From a virus, in the IMG/VR virus record IMGVR_UViG_3300044681_000335, positions 1-22,762 of that record: DNA of 22,762 bases. One strand, given 5' to 3'. This document shows positions 15,524 to 22,674 of this stretch, piece after piece; the stretch's first letter is position 1, and every line of letters starts with the position of its first letter. Both the position numbers and the translations under genes were made by a program. The notes beneath the pieces were generated by a model. That model saw only the letters and a list, made by a program, of their open reading frames with translations. It made no database searches and was not told where the DNA came from.

Positions 15524-16831
15524 ATGACTATATCAAAAGCCCAATGGAATACAGAGGGCGACAGTGTTCGCCTTTCCCTTCCCTTTGCGAAGGTAGATAA
15601 AGAGAGACGTATCGTCTCAGGTTTTGCGTCACTTGATAACGTTGATAAGCAGGGAGATATAGTAACAGCAGAGGCTTCAATGAAAGCCTTTTCTGCTTTC
15701 CGTGGAAATATTCGTGAAATGCACCAGCCATCTGCTGTAGGCAAAATGGTTTCTTTTAAACAAGATCGTTATTTTGATACAGAAAGTAAAAAGTTTTATA
15801 ATGGAGTTTTTGTATCTGCATATGTTTCAAAAGGTGCACAGGATGCTTGGGAGAAAGTTTTAGATGGTACATATACAGGATTTTCTATTGGCGGTAGAAT
15901 GAATAAGTGGGATGACGGATATGATGAAAAATCAGATTCCACAATTAGAATTATTAAAGATTATGATCTTGTTGAGTTGAGTCTTGTAGATTCTCCAGCA
16001 AATCAATTTGCAAATATTATGCAAGTAGAAAAGGTAGATGGCAATGTTGTCGTAAAGGGACAAGATGTCGAATTAGAAAATGTTTTTTATGATGCAGAAT
16101 CTGGAATTGTAATGGTTTCAGATCAAGAAACAGTTGCAAGTCCAGTTACTGGAAATGAAATGAAAAATATAGGTTTCGTTGAAAAAGAAGACAACGAAAA
16201 AATGGATATAGTCAAATTCTTAGTAGATAGTGCTAAAGGCATTAATACTTCTAAGATAACGAAGGAGGTAAATCCTATGACAGAAGAAACAGCAGTTGTT
16301 GAAGAAACAACAGAAGTTACAAAGTCAGAAGAAATCGCTCCAGAGGCAGATGCCGTAGTTGAGGCTCCTGTTGCAGAAGAAGTTGCTGAAAAGTCTGATG
16401 AGACTCCAGCAACAGAAGAAGTTGCCAAGGCAGAAGAAACTGTTGAGGCTCCTGCAGTAGAAGTTACTACAGAAGTATCTAAGTCAGATGAAGCAATTGT
16501 TGACGCAGTTGCTGAAATCAAGAACACAATTACATCAGCCTTTAGCGATCTAGTTGAAACTGTTAAGTCTTTGCAGGCAGAAGTAGAAATGCTTAAGTCT
16601 TCAAAGGTTGATACAGACGCAGTAAAAAGTTCTCTTGAAGCAGTCGCCAAAGACATTGCTGCTACAACAGAACAAGTTAATAAGTTTGGAAAGCGTGTTG
16701 ACGCAGTAGAAGCAGATACAGCATTCCGAAAGTCTGGCGATCTAGGCGAGATCGTGCAGGAGCAACCAGAAATGGTTGAAAAATCCCTATGGGGCGGACG
16801 TTTCCTCAAAACAGCCGACTTATTTAATTAA
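15524..16831 (+). CDS. Prohead protease (XkdF/S78-like) fused to scaffold, 435 aa
   Basis: Capsid maturation protease with scaffold in one chain. The first 170 residues hold GFASLDNVDKQGDIV, the MHQP histidine at His67, TGFSIGG with Ser121 as candidate nucleophile and DLVELSLVDSPAN with Glu151 and Asp156, a pattern of phage serine proteases of the XkdF and HK97 type. Residues 252-435 form an acidic Glu/Ala/Val/Thr-rich region, then a helical coiled-coil-like segment (SAFSDLVETVKSLQAEVEML) and the conserved end SLWGGRFLKTADLFN, which could bind capsid. The longer reading from TTG 15491 is rejected: ATG 15524 fits the promoter. A strong internal start at Met252 lets the scaffold be made alone (separate entry). 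The capsid gene follows after 23 nt. Confidence 0.82.
   Translation: MTISKAQWNTEGDSVRLSLPFAKVDKERRIVSGFASLDNVDKQGDIVTAEASMKAFSAFRGNIREMHQPSAVGKMVSFKQDRYFDTESKKFYNGVFVSAYVSKGAQDAWEKVLDGTYTGFSIGGRMNKWDDGYDEKSDSTIRIIKDYDLVELSLVDSPANQFANIMQVEKVDGNVVVKGQDVELENVFYDAESGIVMVSDQETVASPVTGNEMKNIGFVEKEDNEKMDIVKFLVDSAKGINTSKITKEVNPMTEETAVVEETTEVTKSEEIAPEADAVVEAPVAEEVAEKSDETPATEEVAKAEETVEAPAVEVTTEVSKSDEAIVDAVAEIKNTITSAFSDLVETVKSLQAEVEMLKSSKVDTDAVKSSLEAVAKDIAATTEQVNKFGKRVDAVEADTAFRKSGDLGEIVQEQPEMVEKSLWGGRFLKTADLFN
16262..16269 (+). promoter_or_regulatory. Internal perfect Shine-Dalgarno AAGGAGGT inside the protease gene
   Basis: Seven nt before the in-frame ATG at 16277 (Met252). The protease's own start has no such site. 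It decides an internal translation start for the scaffold domain. Confidence 0.75.
16277..16831 (+). CDS. Nested in-frame scaffolding protein, 184 aa
   Basis: Shares frame and stop with the protease but starts at Met252 behind AAGGAGGT. The product lacks the protease domain and has an acidic, disordered-looking stretch (VVEETTEVTKSEE, VVEAPVAEEVAEKSDE) followed by helical scaffold-type sequence and the LWGGRFLKTADLFN end. This copies the layout of lambda C and Nu3, where scaffold is made in excess from an internal start of the protease gene. What is seen is the ribosome binding site, spacing and frame; the excess of scaffold is inferred. A fortuitous internal site is the alternative. Confidence 0.72.
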   Translation: MTEETAVVEETTEVTKSEEIAPEADAVVEAPVAEEVAEKSDETPATEEVAKAEETVEAPAVEVTTEVSKSDEAIVDAVAEIKNTITSAFSDLVETVKSLQAEVEMLKSSKVDTDAVKSSLEAVAKDIAATTEQVNKFGKRVDAVEADTAFRKSGDLGEIVQEQPEMVEKSLWGGRFLKTADLFN

Positions 16832-16842
16832 GTAATCACTTA
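16829..16842 (+). promoter_or_regulatory. Small perfect hairpin before the capsid ribosome binding site
   Basis: TAAGT at 16829-16833 and ACTTA at 16838-16842 form a 5-bp stem with loop AATC. It contains the scaffold stop codon and ends against the AGGAGG of the capsid gene. It may affect capsid translation or message stability; the stem is weak and AT-rich. Confidence 0.3.
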
Positions 16843-16854
16843 GGAGGTGACAAT

Positions 16855-17982
16855 ATGTCGGAAGAGATTAAGAAAAACCAGCCAGGAGAATCTGGCGAAC
16901 TAGGCGGAACCGCACCTGGTCTATACCAGGGACAAGGCGCTTTCGCTTCAGGTGGTATTGGTGGTGTTACAGATCCAGGTGCAGATACACTTGGAAACAT
17001 CCCTAATGCGAACTTTGGTGTTACATCTGGTCCAAATGCCGTAAATCCTTCGGGTGATGCTGCAAGCGGAATCCTACGCCCTGAACAGGCACGTCGTTTT
17101 ATTGACTACGTTTGGGATGCTACCGTTCTCGCCCAAGATGGTCGTCGTGTGACGATGAGAGCAAACACTATGGAACTTGAGAAAGTTAACGTTGGTGAGC
17201 GTGTTATCCGTGCTGCTTCACAAGCACTCGGTGACTACACAAACACTGGCGCTACCTTCTCTAAGGTAGAACTTACAACCAAGAAACTACGTCTTGATTG
17301 GGAAGTATCTGCAGAAGCACTAGAAGACAATGTCGAGGGGGCTGCATTAGAAGATCATCTCGTACGCTTGATGACAAATGCATTCGCTAACGATATTGAA
17401 GATCTTGCGATCAATGGTGACGGTACAACCGCACCATTCTTGTCCATCATGGACGGCTTCGTAAAGAAGGAAACAGAAGGCGACGCTCATGAAGCAGTCG
17501 TTACTGTTACTGATAATGCATGGACTCCAGAGGTAATGCAGGATATTATCCTTGCAATGCCACGTAAGTATCGTGCAATCAAGAACAACCTTAAGTTCTA
17601 CGCAGGTACAGATGCCTTCGCAGGTATCGTAAAGAATAACGGAACACTTGCTGATGCAGTTGCTGAAGCATTCAGTGGCCGTGTTTCTGGTACCTCTGCA
17701 AACCGTCAAGCATACCTTGATGGTGGAGCACAGACATTCGGTGGAGCACGTACAACACGTGTTCTAGGTATCGATGTACAAGAAGTTCCTTACTATCCAG
17801 ATGGATTTGTCGATTTGACATTCCCTCAGAACCGTGTATGGGGCTTCCAGCGTGATATCGTTGTAAACCGTGAATACGTAGCGAAGAAGGACACAATTGA
17901 ATACACTGTATTCGTCCGCTTCGGTATTCAATGGGAAGAAGAAGACGCTATTGCATACGCTGACGCTGCTTCAGATTCATAA
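16855..17982 (+). CDS. Major capsid protein, HK97 fold, 375 aa
   Basis: Builds the icosahedral shell. After a Gly-rich, flexible N-terminus (about 1-70: GGTAPGLYQGQGAFASGGIGG) come RPEQARRFIDYVWDATVLAQDG, LTTKKLRLDWEVSAEALEDNVEG, LEDHLVRLMTNAFANDIEDLAINGDG and, near the end, VWGFQRDIVVNREYVAKKDTIEY, which are typical of HK97-fold capsids. AGGAGGTGA at 16842-16850 is a strong ribosome binding site. Its GC content and codon choice (Arg almost always CGT or CGC rather than AGA, many C-ending codons) differ from the neighbours, which fits high expression. No delta-domain cleavage site can be assigned with confidence. A terminator follows. Confidence 0.9.
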   Translation: MSEEIKKNQPGESGELGGTAPGLYQGQGAFASGGIGGVTDPGADTLGNIPNANFGVTSGPNAVNPSGDAASGILRPEQARRFIDYVWDATVLAQDGRRVTMRANTMELEKVNVGERVIRAASQALGDYTNTGATFSKVELTTKKLRLDWEVSAEALEDNVEGAALEDHLVRLMTNAFANDIEDLAINGDGTTAPFLSIMDGFVKKETEGDAHEAVVTVTDNAWTPEVMQDIILAMPRKYRAIKNNLKFYAGTDAFAGIVKNNGTLADAVAEAFSGRVSGTSANRQAYLDGGAQTFGGARTTRVLGIDVQEVPYYPDGFVDLTFPQNRVWGFQRDIVVNREYVAKKDTIEYTVFVRFGIQWEEEDAIAYADAASDS

Positions 17983-18000
17983 TCTGAATTAGTACCTTTG

Positions 18001-18033
18001 AGAGGGGGCAGGGGTTAATCTCCTCCCCCTCTT
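18001..18033 (+). terminator. Terminator after the major capsid gene
   Basis: AGAGGGGG at 18001-18008 pairs with CCCCCTCT at 18025-18032, continued by AGG/CCT after a bulged C. The GC-rich stem stands out in this AT-rich region. The T-run after it is short (TTATCTTTA), so efficiency may be partial. The promoter for the next gene begins 14 nt later. Confidence 0.7.
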
Positions 18034-18046
18034 ATCTTTAGTATTC

Positions 18047-18055
18047 TGTTATAAT
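18047..18055 (+). promoter_or_regulatory. Extended -10 promoter TGTTATAAT
   Basis: It lies between the capsid terminator and the gene at 18078, with AGGAGG at 18065-18070 in the short leader. No -35 box is seen, since the position is occupied by the terminator arm. Confidence 0.65.
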
Positions 18056-18077
18056 AGTTCACATAGGAGGTTAAATA

Positions 18078-18569
18078 ATGGAAGAAAATACTTTTAATAA
18101 TGAAATGCCAGCAGAAGATTTTATTGCTCCAGAAGTTACTGTAGAAGCACCATGGGCTGAAGAGCCAGTTGTTGAGGCTCCTATGCCTGAAACTAAGGTG
18201 GAAGAAGTTGCTGCAGAAAATAATATTGAGGCTGTAATATCTGAGGCTGTAGATCCAGTCGATGCAATTACTACATCTGATTTTAGCAAGTCTTCGTCTG
18301 ACACAGTTCAGGCTGTAGGATCTATTGTAAATGGAGTAATTGGTGTTGCAGAAACTCCAAGAGTGGCCAAGAAAACTGCTGCTCCTTCAAAGAAAAAGAA
18401 GGAAAATACAGTTGCCGTATATTCAACTAAAAATGTAAGTTGGAATGGAGTTGGTAAGGTTAGCAGAGGATATAATATTGTTACTGCAGAACAAGCAGAG
18501 CAATGGAAGACTCGTGATCACATACGAATTGCTACACCAGAAGAGGTAGCCAAGGAGTTTGGTCGCTAA
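18078..18569 (+). CDS. Acidic post-capsid structural protein, 163 aa
   Basis: Function unknown. Residues 1-65 are acidic, rich in Pro, Glu, Val and Ala (VTVEAPWAEEPVVEAPMPE) and probably disordered; residues 100-110 are Lys-rich; residues 111-163 form a compact conserved-looking domain (VAVYSTKNVSWNGVGKVSRGYNIV, RDHIRIATPEEVAKEFGR). From memory this last domain is common in actinophage genes just after the capsid; a head decoration or head-fibre role is possible. The acidic part shares wording and a DNA 12-mer with the scaffold. Starts at an ATG behind AGGAGG. The next gene starts immediately after the stop. Confidence 0.7.
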   Translation: MEENTFNNEMPAEDFIAPEVTVEAPWAEEPVVEAPMPETKVEEVAAENNIEAVISEAVDPVDAITTSDFSKSSSDTVQAVGSIVNGVIGVAETPRVAKKTAAPSKKKKENTVAVYSTKNVSWNGVGKVSRGYNIVTAEQAEQWKTRDHIRIATPEEVAKEFGR

Positions 18570-19448
18570 ATGCAAATTCTTAGAGTTCCGCCATATGATT
18601 TATCCGTAACGCTAGATGTTTCTGAAGCATCTACTGAATACGACTACGCTATTGTAGATATGGCGGATCTCTCTGAATCAACGGGAACATTAGTATCAAG
18701 TTCTGCAAGTAAGGTAGAAATACCTTTATCATCTGAATATGATACAGAATATAAAATAACTGTAGATGGATCTGATACATATATTGATGTAGTAAGACCA
18801 TATGTAGATCCAAATGAGCATGGAACAACTGCAAGTGAAATTGCAGCATACGCAGCAAATGAAGAATTAGCCAGAGCAATTATTGACTCTGTTTGCGATG
18901 TAGATTTTTATTTTAAAAAGAGAATAATTGAAACAACAGGGCTTGGAGTAGATTATTTACCAATATGGGTAGATGCACTAGATGTAATTAAAGTTTATGA
19001 AAACAATGTGCTACTTTATGATGCAAGCGATTTAGAAAATTCTGTTAGTGAATTTGAAATTATTGCAGATAAGTCTGCTATTACAATGACATATAGCGAT
19101 GCAATTAATAGAGATGAGTCTGCTCGTATTCTGCTACCCGCCTCACCAACAGATATTGCAGAACTAGACTATTCTGCACGAGGATTTCCCAAGGGATGGG
19201 ATTATAGAATTACATTAGAGGTTGGATATCACAAAGTTCCTGCAGATATCAAGAGGGCAGCAGAATTACTAATTCATGATATTGATTGCGGTAAATTAGA
19301 TTATTATAAGCGTTATATTAATTCATATAATACAGATCAGTTTAGAGTTCAATTTGATAAGGCAGTATTTGAAGGTACTGGCAATTTGATTGTAGATAAA
19401 ATCCTTGATAAGTACCGCAAACCGATTGAGTTCGTTGGAGTACTGTAA
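18570..19448 (+). CDS. Head-tail adaptor, 292 aa
   Basis: Probable connector that binds below the portal. The C-terminal two-thirds (EELARAIIDSVCDVDFYFKKR, YLPIWVDALDVIKVYENN, GYHKVPADIKRAAELLIHDIDC) has the helical pattern of gp6/gp15-like adaptors, with VPADIKRAAELLI the most telling part. The first 100 residues are beta-rich (LSVTLDVSEASTEYDYAIVDM), an extra domain. The gene sits in the standard position after capsid and before the stopper. AAGGAG at 18552-18557 is 12 nt from the start, so coupling with the stop of the previous gene is likely. The next start overlaps its stop (TAATG). Confidence 0.65.
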   Translation: MQILRVPPYDLSVTLDVSEASTEYDYAIVDMADLSESTGTLVSSSASKVEIPLSSEYDTEYKITVDGSDTYIDVVRPYVDPNEHGTTASEIAAYAANEELARAIIDSVCDVDFYFKKRIIETTGLGVDYLPIWVDALDVIKVYENNVLLYDASDLENSVSEFEIIADKSAITMTYSDAINRDESARILLPASPTDIAELDYSARGFPKGWDYRITLEVGYHKVPADIKRAAELLIHDIDCGKLDYYKRYINSYNTDQFRVQFDKAVFEGTGNLIVDKILDKYRKPIEFVGVL

Positions 19449-19897
19449 TGGCTATATGCGAAACTACAGACTTCGCATTTCCTATGCAAGCAGATGTATA
19501 TCACCCAGTAGTTGAGCAGGGTACATACGGAAACATTAAAAAGACATGGATATTAGATAGAACAATAGCATGCTCTTTTGCTGCTGCAGGATCTGCTTCA
19601 AAAGAAGAAGTTACTCCTAATGTTAATATTACACAAGAAAAAATATTATTAGGTCGTGTTAGAACAGATATTAGAATATCTAGCGAAGAGGCTCGTAACT
19701 CAATTACAAATGTTATTATTACAAACATTAAAGATAAAAATTGCAATGAGATATATCTAGAAACATCAGGCCCACGTGCTGGCAAATCTACTATATTTGA
19801 AATAGCATCACAAGATCCATTTGTTGGACCATTTGGAAATGTTGAATATTATAATGTTGTTATTCGTAGGTCAGAAAATCAGGCAAGTGATATATGA
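19448..19897 (+). CDS. Head-closure (stopper) protein, 149 aa
   Basis: Second connector in the head-tail joining set. The chain is beta-rich: MQADVYHPVVEQGTYGNIKKTWILDRTIACSF is typical of short head-completion proteins, and VEYYNVVIRRSE near the end fits an SPP1 gp16-like barrel. Assignment rests mainly on order (after adaptor, before the neck protein) and size. Starts with TAATG overlap and ends with ATGA overlap, so it is translated within a coupled chain. Confidence 0.6.
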   Translation: MAICETTDFAFPMQADVYHPVVEQGTYGNIKKTWILDRTIACSFAAAGSASKEEVTPNVNITQEKILLGRVRTDIRISSEEARNSITNVIITNIKDKNCNEIYLETSGPRAGKSTIFEIASQDPFVGPFGNVEYYNVVIRRSENQASDI

Positions 19898-20568
19898 TAG
19901 CCGTAAAACTAGATAGCAATTTATTCAGAAAAGAAATGAATAATATTATTAATTATTCTACAGGCTTTCTTGATGGAGTTCAAAAGGGAAAAAGGGTATT
20001 TCTAGATAACCTAGGAAGAGATACCATTGAATTGCTTAAGCAATATATTGATTCAAACGCCAGAGTTAGCCCACAAACTTTGCATCATGTTTATGAATGG
20101 TATCAGGTTGGAAGTCCAGACGCAAGATTATTTGATATAGACTATACGCTGAGTGGTCTTGGTCTTTCTTTTAGATCTTCTTTTAGACAATCTTCATCAG
20201 TTAAAGATGGATCTAGAGAGCCATTTTATAATAAGGCAATGGTGATGGAACAAGGTCAGCCAGTTATTATTAAACCAAAAAATGCACAGGCTCTAAGATT
20301 TGAAGTAGATGGAGAAGAAGTATTTACTAGACAACCAGTTGTAGTTAATAATCCTGGTGGTGCAACAGAGCGTGGCTTTGAGAAAGTATTTGATTCATTC
20401 TTTAGCAGATATTTCAGACAAACATTTTTACGTAAAAGCGGTATGCTCAAAGATTTCGAAAATCCAACAGCCTACAAGAAGAATCTTAAATCAGGTGCTA
20501 AACTTGGCAGAGGCAAGGGTATCGAAACAGGATATCGTTGGATTGCTAATATAAAGGCGGTTAAATAA
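19894..20568 (+). CDS. Neck/tail-completion protein, HK97 gp10-like, 224 aa
   Basis: Probable minor neck component. An N-terminal helical segment (FRKEMNNIINYSTGFLDGVQKGKRVFLDNLGRDTIELLKQYID) is followed by HHVYEWYQVGSPDARLFDI, a pattern found in the HK97 gp10-like family, and a C-terminal basic part (RKSGMLKDFENPTAYKKNL, KLGRGKGIETGY). Length is a little above the usual 120-180 aa. The start overlaps the previous stop as ATGA; the end overlaps the next start as TAATG. Confidence 0.6.
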   Translation: MIAVKLDSNLFRKEMNNIINYSTGFLDGVQKGKRVFLDNLGRDTIELLKQYIDSNARVSPQTLHHVYEWYQVGSPDARLFDIDYTLSGLGLSFRSSFRQSSSVKDGSREPFYNKAMVMEQGQPVIIKPKNAQALRFEVDGEEVFTRQPVVVNNPGGATERGFEKVFDSFFSRYFRQTFLRKSGMLKDFENPTAYKKNLKSGAKLGRGKGIETGYRWIANIKAVK

Positions 20569-21173
20569 TGACTTATGCAGAATTATATGGCCCAAATGCA
20601 TCATCAATTAATACACCAGTACTTTGGATAAACAAATATCTTGAAGAAAAAATTCCAGAACTATCTGGGCTTGGAAATTTTCCATTTTTTCCTTCTACTC
20701 CATCAACAATAAATGATTTAACTGAATACTTTAACAGCAGCACAATAGGGGCAGCAGCAACATGGGATAGATTAATAAAAATGAGAAGATCTGCATTTCC
20801 ACATATAAAGTGTGAACAGGTTATGTATTATTTTTATGCACAGGGGTCAAACCCAATAGAGACTATGATTCATATACAAGAAACAGTGCTAAGGCTATTA
20901 GATAGAGGAGACGAGTCTGCTCGTGAAATAAACAACTGGGCAATGAACAGGCAAATTAGAATTGACAACAATACTGTATTTGACAATCAATTTTATTTTC
21001 ATGATTTTAAAATATATCAGTTAGAAGAGACTAGGGATATTATAGATTTTGGCACCGCACGTACATACGGGGGAAATAAGATTATTATAGATTATGACTA
21101 CCATCAATCCAAAGACCTTACAAATCAAGATTGGCAGCCAGAACCCAAGGCAGCAACCAAGTTAATAATTTAA
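20568..21173 (+). CDS. Tail terminator-like protein, 201 aa
   Basis: Probably caps the tail tube and joins it to the neck. The fold signs are an N-terminal helix (NTPVLWINKYLEEKI), an IKCEQVMYYFYAQG strand, the IHIQETVLRLLDRGDESAREIN helix and the closing strands (FHDFKIYQLEETRDIIDFG, NKIIIDYDYH), all seen in phage tail terminators. Position directly before the major tail protein agrees. The assignment is from order and pattern, and no key residue proves it. A terminator hairpin starts at its stop. Confidence 0.6.
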   Translation: MTYAELYGPNASSINTPVLWINKYLEEKIPELSGLGNFPFFPSTPSTINDLTEYFNSSTIGAAATWDRLIKMRRSAFPHIKCEQVMYYFYAQGSNPIETMIHIQETVLRLLDRGDESAREINNWAMNRQIRIDNNTVFDNQFYFHDFKIYQLEETRDIIDFGTARTYGGNKIIIDYDYHQSKDLTNQDWQPEPKAATKLII

Positions 21174-21216
21174 TAAAAGGCTGTATACTTATACTGAGGA
21201 AACACGCCTTTTTATT
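21172..21216 (+). terminator. Terminator between tail terminator and major tail protein genes
   Basis: AATAAAAGGC at 21172-21181 pairs with GCCTTTTTATT at 21206-21216 with one extra T. The 24-nt loop includes tandem TATACT boxes at 21184-21195, which could be the promoter for the next gene. Confidence 0.6.
21184..21195 (+). promoter_or_regulatory. Possible promoter inside the terminator loop
   Basis: TATACT occurs twice in a row at 21184-21189 and 21190-21195, preceded by TG. Transcription would begin about 21200 and include the right arm of the hairpin in the leader of the major tail protein gene. Confidence 0.4.
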
Positions 21217-21242
21217 CTATAGAAAAAAAAGAGGTGAAATAA

Positions 21243-21869
21243 ATGGCTCTAGGTAATAGTAATAATATTATCGTCGGTGCAGCCCAGGTCTTCGTTTACG
21301 ACGGACCTTTGGCAGTGGGTGGAAACCCAACACCAGTAGAAGGAGAAGCCTATGTAACCACACTTGAGGGTGAGGAAGGCTTTGACAATATTGGTTACAC
21401 CATGAATGGTTTGGAACTCGTTTTCCAGCCAGACTTTGGTGAGGTTCAAGTTGACCAGATTCTTGACGTTGCTAAGTTATATAAGCAAGGTATGCAGGTA
21501 AATCTAAATACCACTTTTGCTGAAGCAACTTTAGAAAACTTACTTATCGCAGTAGCAGGCGCTACTTCTGATATTTCTGGTGACAAAGCAACTACAACAG
21601 GCCAAGTATTCAACATGAAGTCAGGCTCTCTAGGCGAATGCCCAGTTGAGCGTGGTCTTGTTGCTGTTGGTCCTGGAACTGGCGATTGCGAAGAGGGTTC
21701 CAATTTGGAACGTATCTATGTCGCATATCGTGCACTCTCGATTGAAAATGTGACTGTTTCTGCAAAGCGTGATGAGGCTACAATGTTTGAAGTTTCATTC
21801 CGTCTACTTCCAGAAGATAGCACAGGCTCTTATGGTAAGATCATTGATCGTACTGTAACTACAGCATAA
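21243..21869 (+). CDS. Major tail (tube) protein, 208 aa
   Basis: Forms the stacked rings of the tail tube. NNIIVGAAQVFVYDGPLAVGG, GFDNIGYTMNGLELVFQPDFGEVQVDQILD, GMQVNLNTTFAEATLENLLIAVAG and SVSAKRDE-like end strands are typical of siphovirus tube proteins. Like the capsid it uses more CGT Arg and other C-ending codons than adjacent genes, fitting high expression. Ribosome binding is at AGAGGTG (about 21230-21236), 6 nt before the ATG. The gene is flanked by terminator hairpins on both sides, so it is one short transcription unit. Confidence 0.85.
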   Translation: MALGNSNNIIVGAAQVFVYDGPLAVGGNPTPVEGEAYVTTLEGEEGFDNIGYTMNGLELVFQPDFGEVQVDQILDVAKLYKQGMQVNLNTTFAEATLENLLIAVAGATSDISGDKATTTGQVFNMKSGSLGECPVERGLVAVGPGTGDCEEGSNLERIYVAYRALSIENVTVSAKRDEATMFEVSFRLLPEDSTGSYGKIIDRTVTTA

Positions 21870-21882
21870 TACAACTTAATAA

Positions 21883-21928
21883 AAACAGAAGGCTCAGTCA
21901 TATTTGAAAAGGCTGGGCCTTTCTGTTT
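21883..21928 (+). terminator. Terminator after the major tail protein gene
   Basis: AAACAGAAGGCTCAG at 21883-21897 pairs with CTGGGCCTTTCTGTTT at 21913-21928 with one G-U pair and one bulged T. Its last T is the T of the TG in the next promoter box, so terminator and promoter overlap. Confidence 0.75.
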
Positions 21929-21936
21929 GCTATAAT
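21928..21936 (+). promoter_or_regulatory. Extended -10 promoter TGCTATAAT for the leaderless chaperone gene
   Basis: It ends 6 nt before the ATG at 21943. No ribosome binding site is present. The box is embedded in the end of the preceding terminator. Confidence 0.65.
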
Positions 21937-21942
21937 TGTTTA

Positions 21943-22626
21943 ATGGCTAAAAATGTATATGAAGTTGGATATATAGAAACATTATCTGGAGATGTAATTG
22001 AAATCTCCCCGCTTAAAATAAAATACATGAAGCAATTTATGGACAAATTTGAGCAGGTAAAAAATGCAAAAGATAATGATGAATCTATAGATATTTTAAT
22101 TGAATGCTCAGTTATAGCAATGAAACAATTTAGGCCAGGAAAATATAAAACAAAAGAAGATTTAGAACTAGACTTTGACATGCAAAGTTTATATAAGATA
22201 TTAGAGTATTGCGCTGATGTAAAAATAAAAGATAATGAAGAAAAAGAATCATCAATAAAAACAAAAGATGACGGATCTAGTTGGGAGACTATGGATTTAC
22301 CTAAATTAGAGGCTGAAGTATTTATGACTGGAATCTGGAAAAATTTTGAGGAACTTGAAGAGTCCATATCTATGCCAGAATTAGTATTATTGTTATCAAC
22401 AAAAAGAGATTTAGACTATGAAAATAAAAAATTTAATGCAGCATTACAAGGCGTAGATTTAGATAAACAGTCAAATAAAAATAATGCCTGGGAAGATATG
22501 AAGGCCAGGGTATTTAGCAAAGGTAAGGCAACAGACTCTAAGGATATTTTAGCACTACAAGGTATAAATGCTCAACAAGCAGGATTTGGAATAGGCATGG
22601 GCATTGACTATGAAAAGATAGATTAA
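21943..22626 (+). CDS. Tail assembly chaperone, 227 aa
   Basis: Probable chaperone for the tape-measure protein during tail assembly, like lambda gpG or its actinophage counterparts. Evidence is position after the major tail protein, the start MAKNVYEVGYIETLSG, and DVIEISPLKIKYMKQFM followed by helical segments (SIDILIECSVIAMKQF, MQSLYKILEYCAD). The rest is charged (EELEESISMPELVLLL, LDYENKKFNAAL) and ends GIGMGIDYEKID. The frame is open from 21904, inside the terminator arm; ATG 21943 is preferred because it is 6 nt after an extended -10. Slippage to a longer product was not supported. The next gene's N-terminus is similar. Confidence 0.7.
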   Translation: MAKNVYEVGYIETLSGDVIEISPLKIKYMKQFMDKFEQVKNAKDNDESIDILIECSVIAMKQFRPGKYKTKEDLELDFDMQSLYKILEYCADVKIKDNEEKESSIKTKDDGSSWETMDLPKLEAEVFMTGIWKNFEELEESISMPELVLLLSTKRDLDYENKKFNAALQGVDLDKQSNKNNAWEDMKARVFSKGKATDSKDILALQGINAQQAGFGIGMGIDYEKID

Positions 22627-22639
22627 TAAAGCCCTAGTG

Positions 22640-22648
22640 TGATATAAT
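22640..22648 (+). promoter_or_regulatory. Extended -10 promoter TGATATAAT
   Basis: It lies in the 48-nt gap before the last gene, which has its own ribosome binding site GGAGGA at 22665-22670. No -35 is seen. Confidence 0.6.
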
Positions 22649-22674
22649 TGGAAAAGTCGATAACGGAGGAATAA

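Noticed and set aside
16123-16809. Minus-strand frame of 228 aa opposite the scaffold
   Set aside because: Ser/Thr/Val-rich antisense of the Glu/Ala-rich scaffold; composition mirrors the sense strand.
22341-22347. Slippery heptamer A AAT TTT in frame in the chaperone gene
   Set aside because: A -1 shift there meets TGA at once, and the next gene has its own promoter and ribosome binding site.
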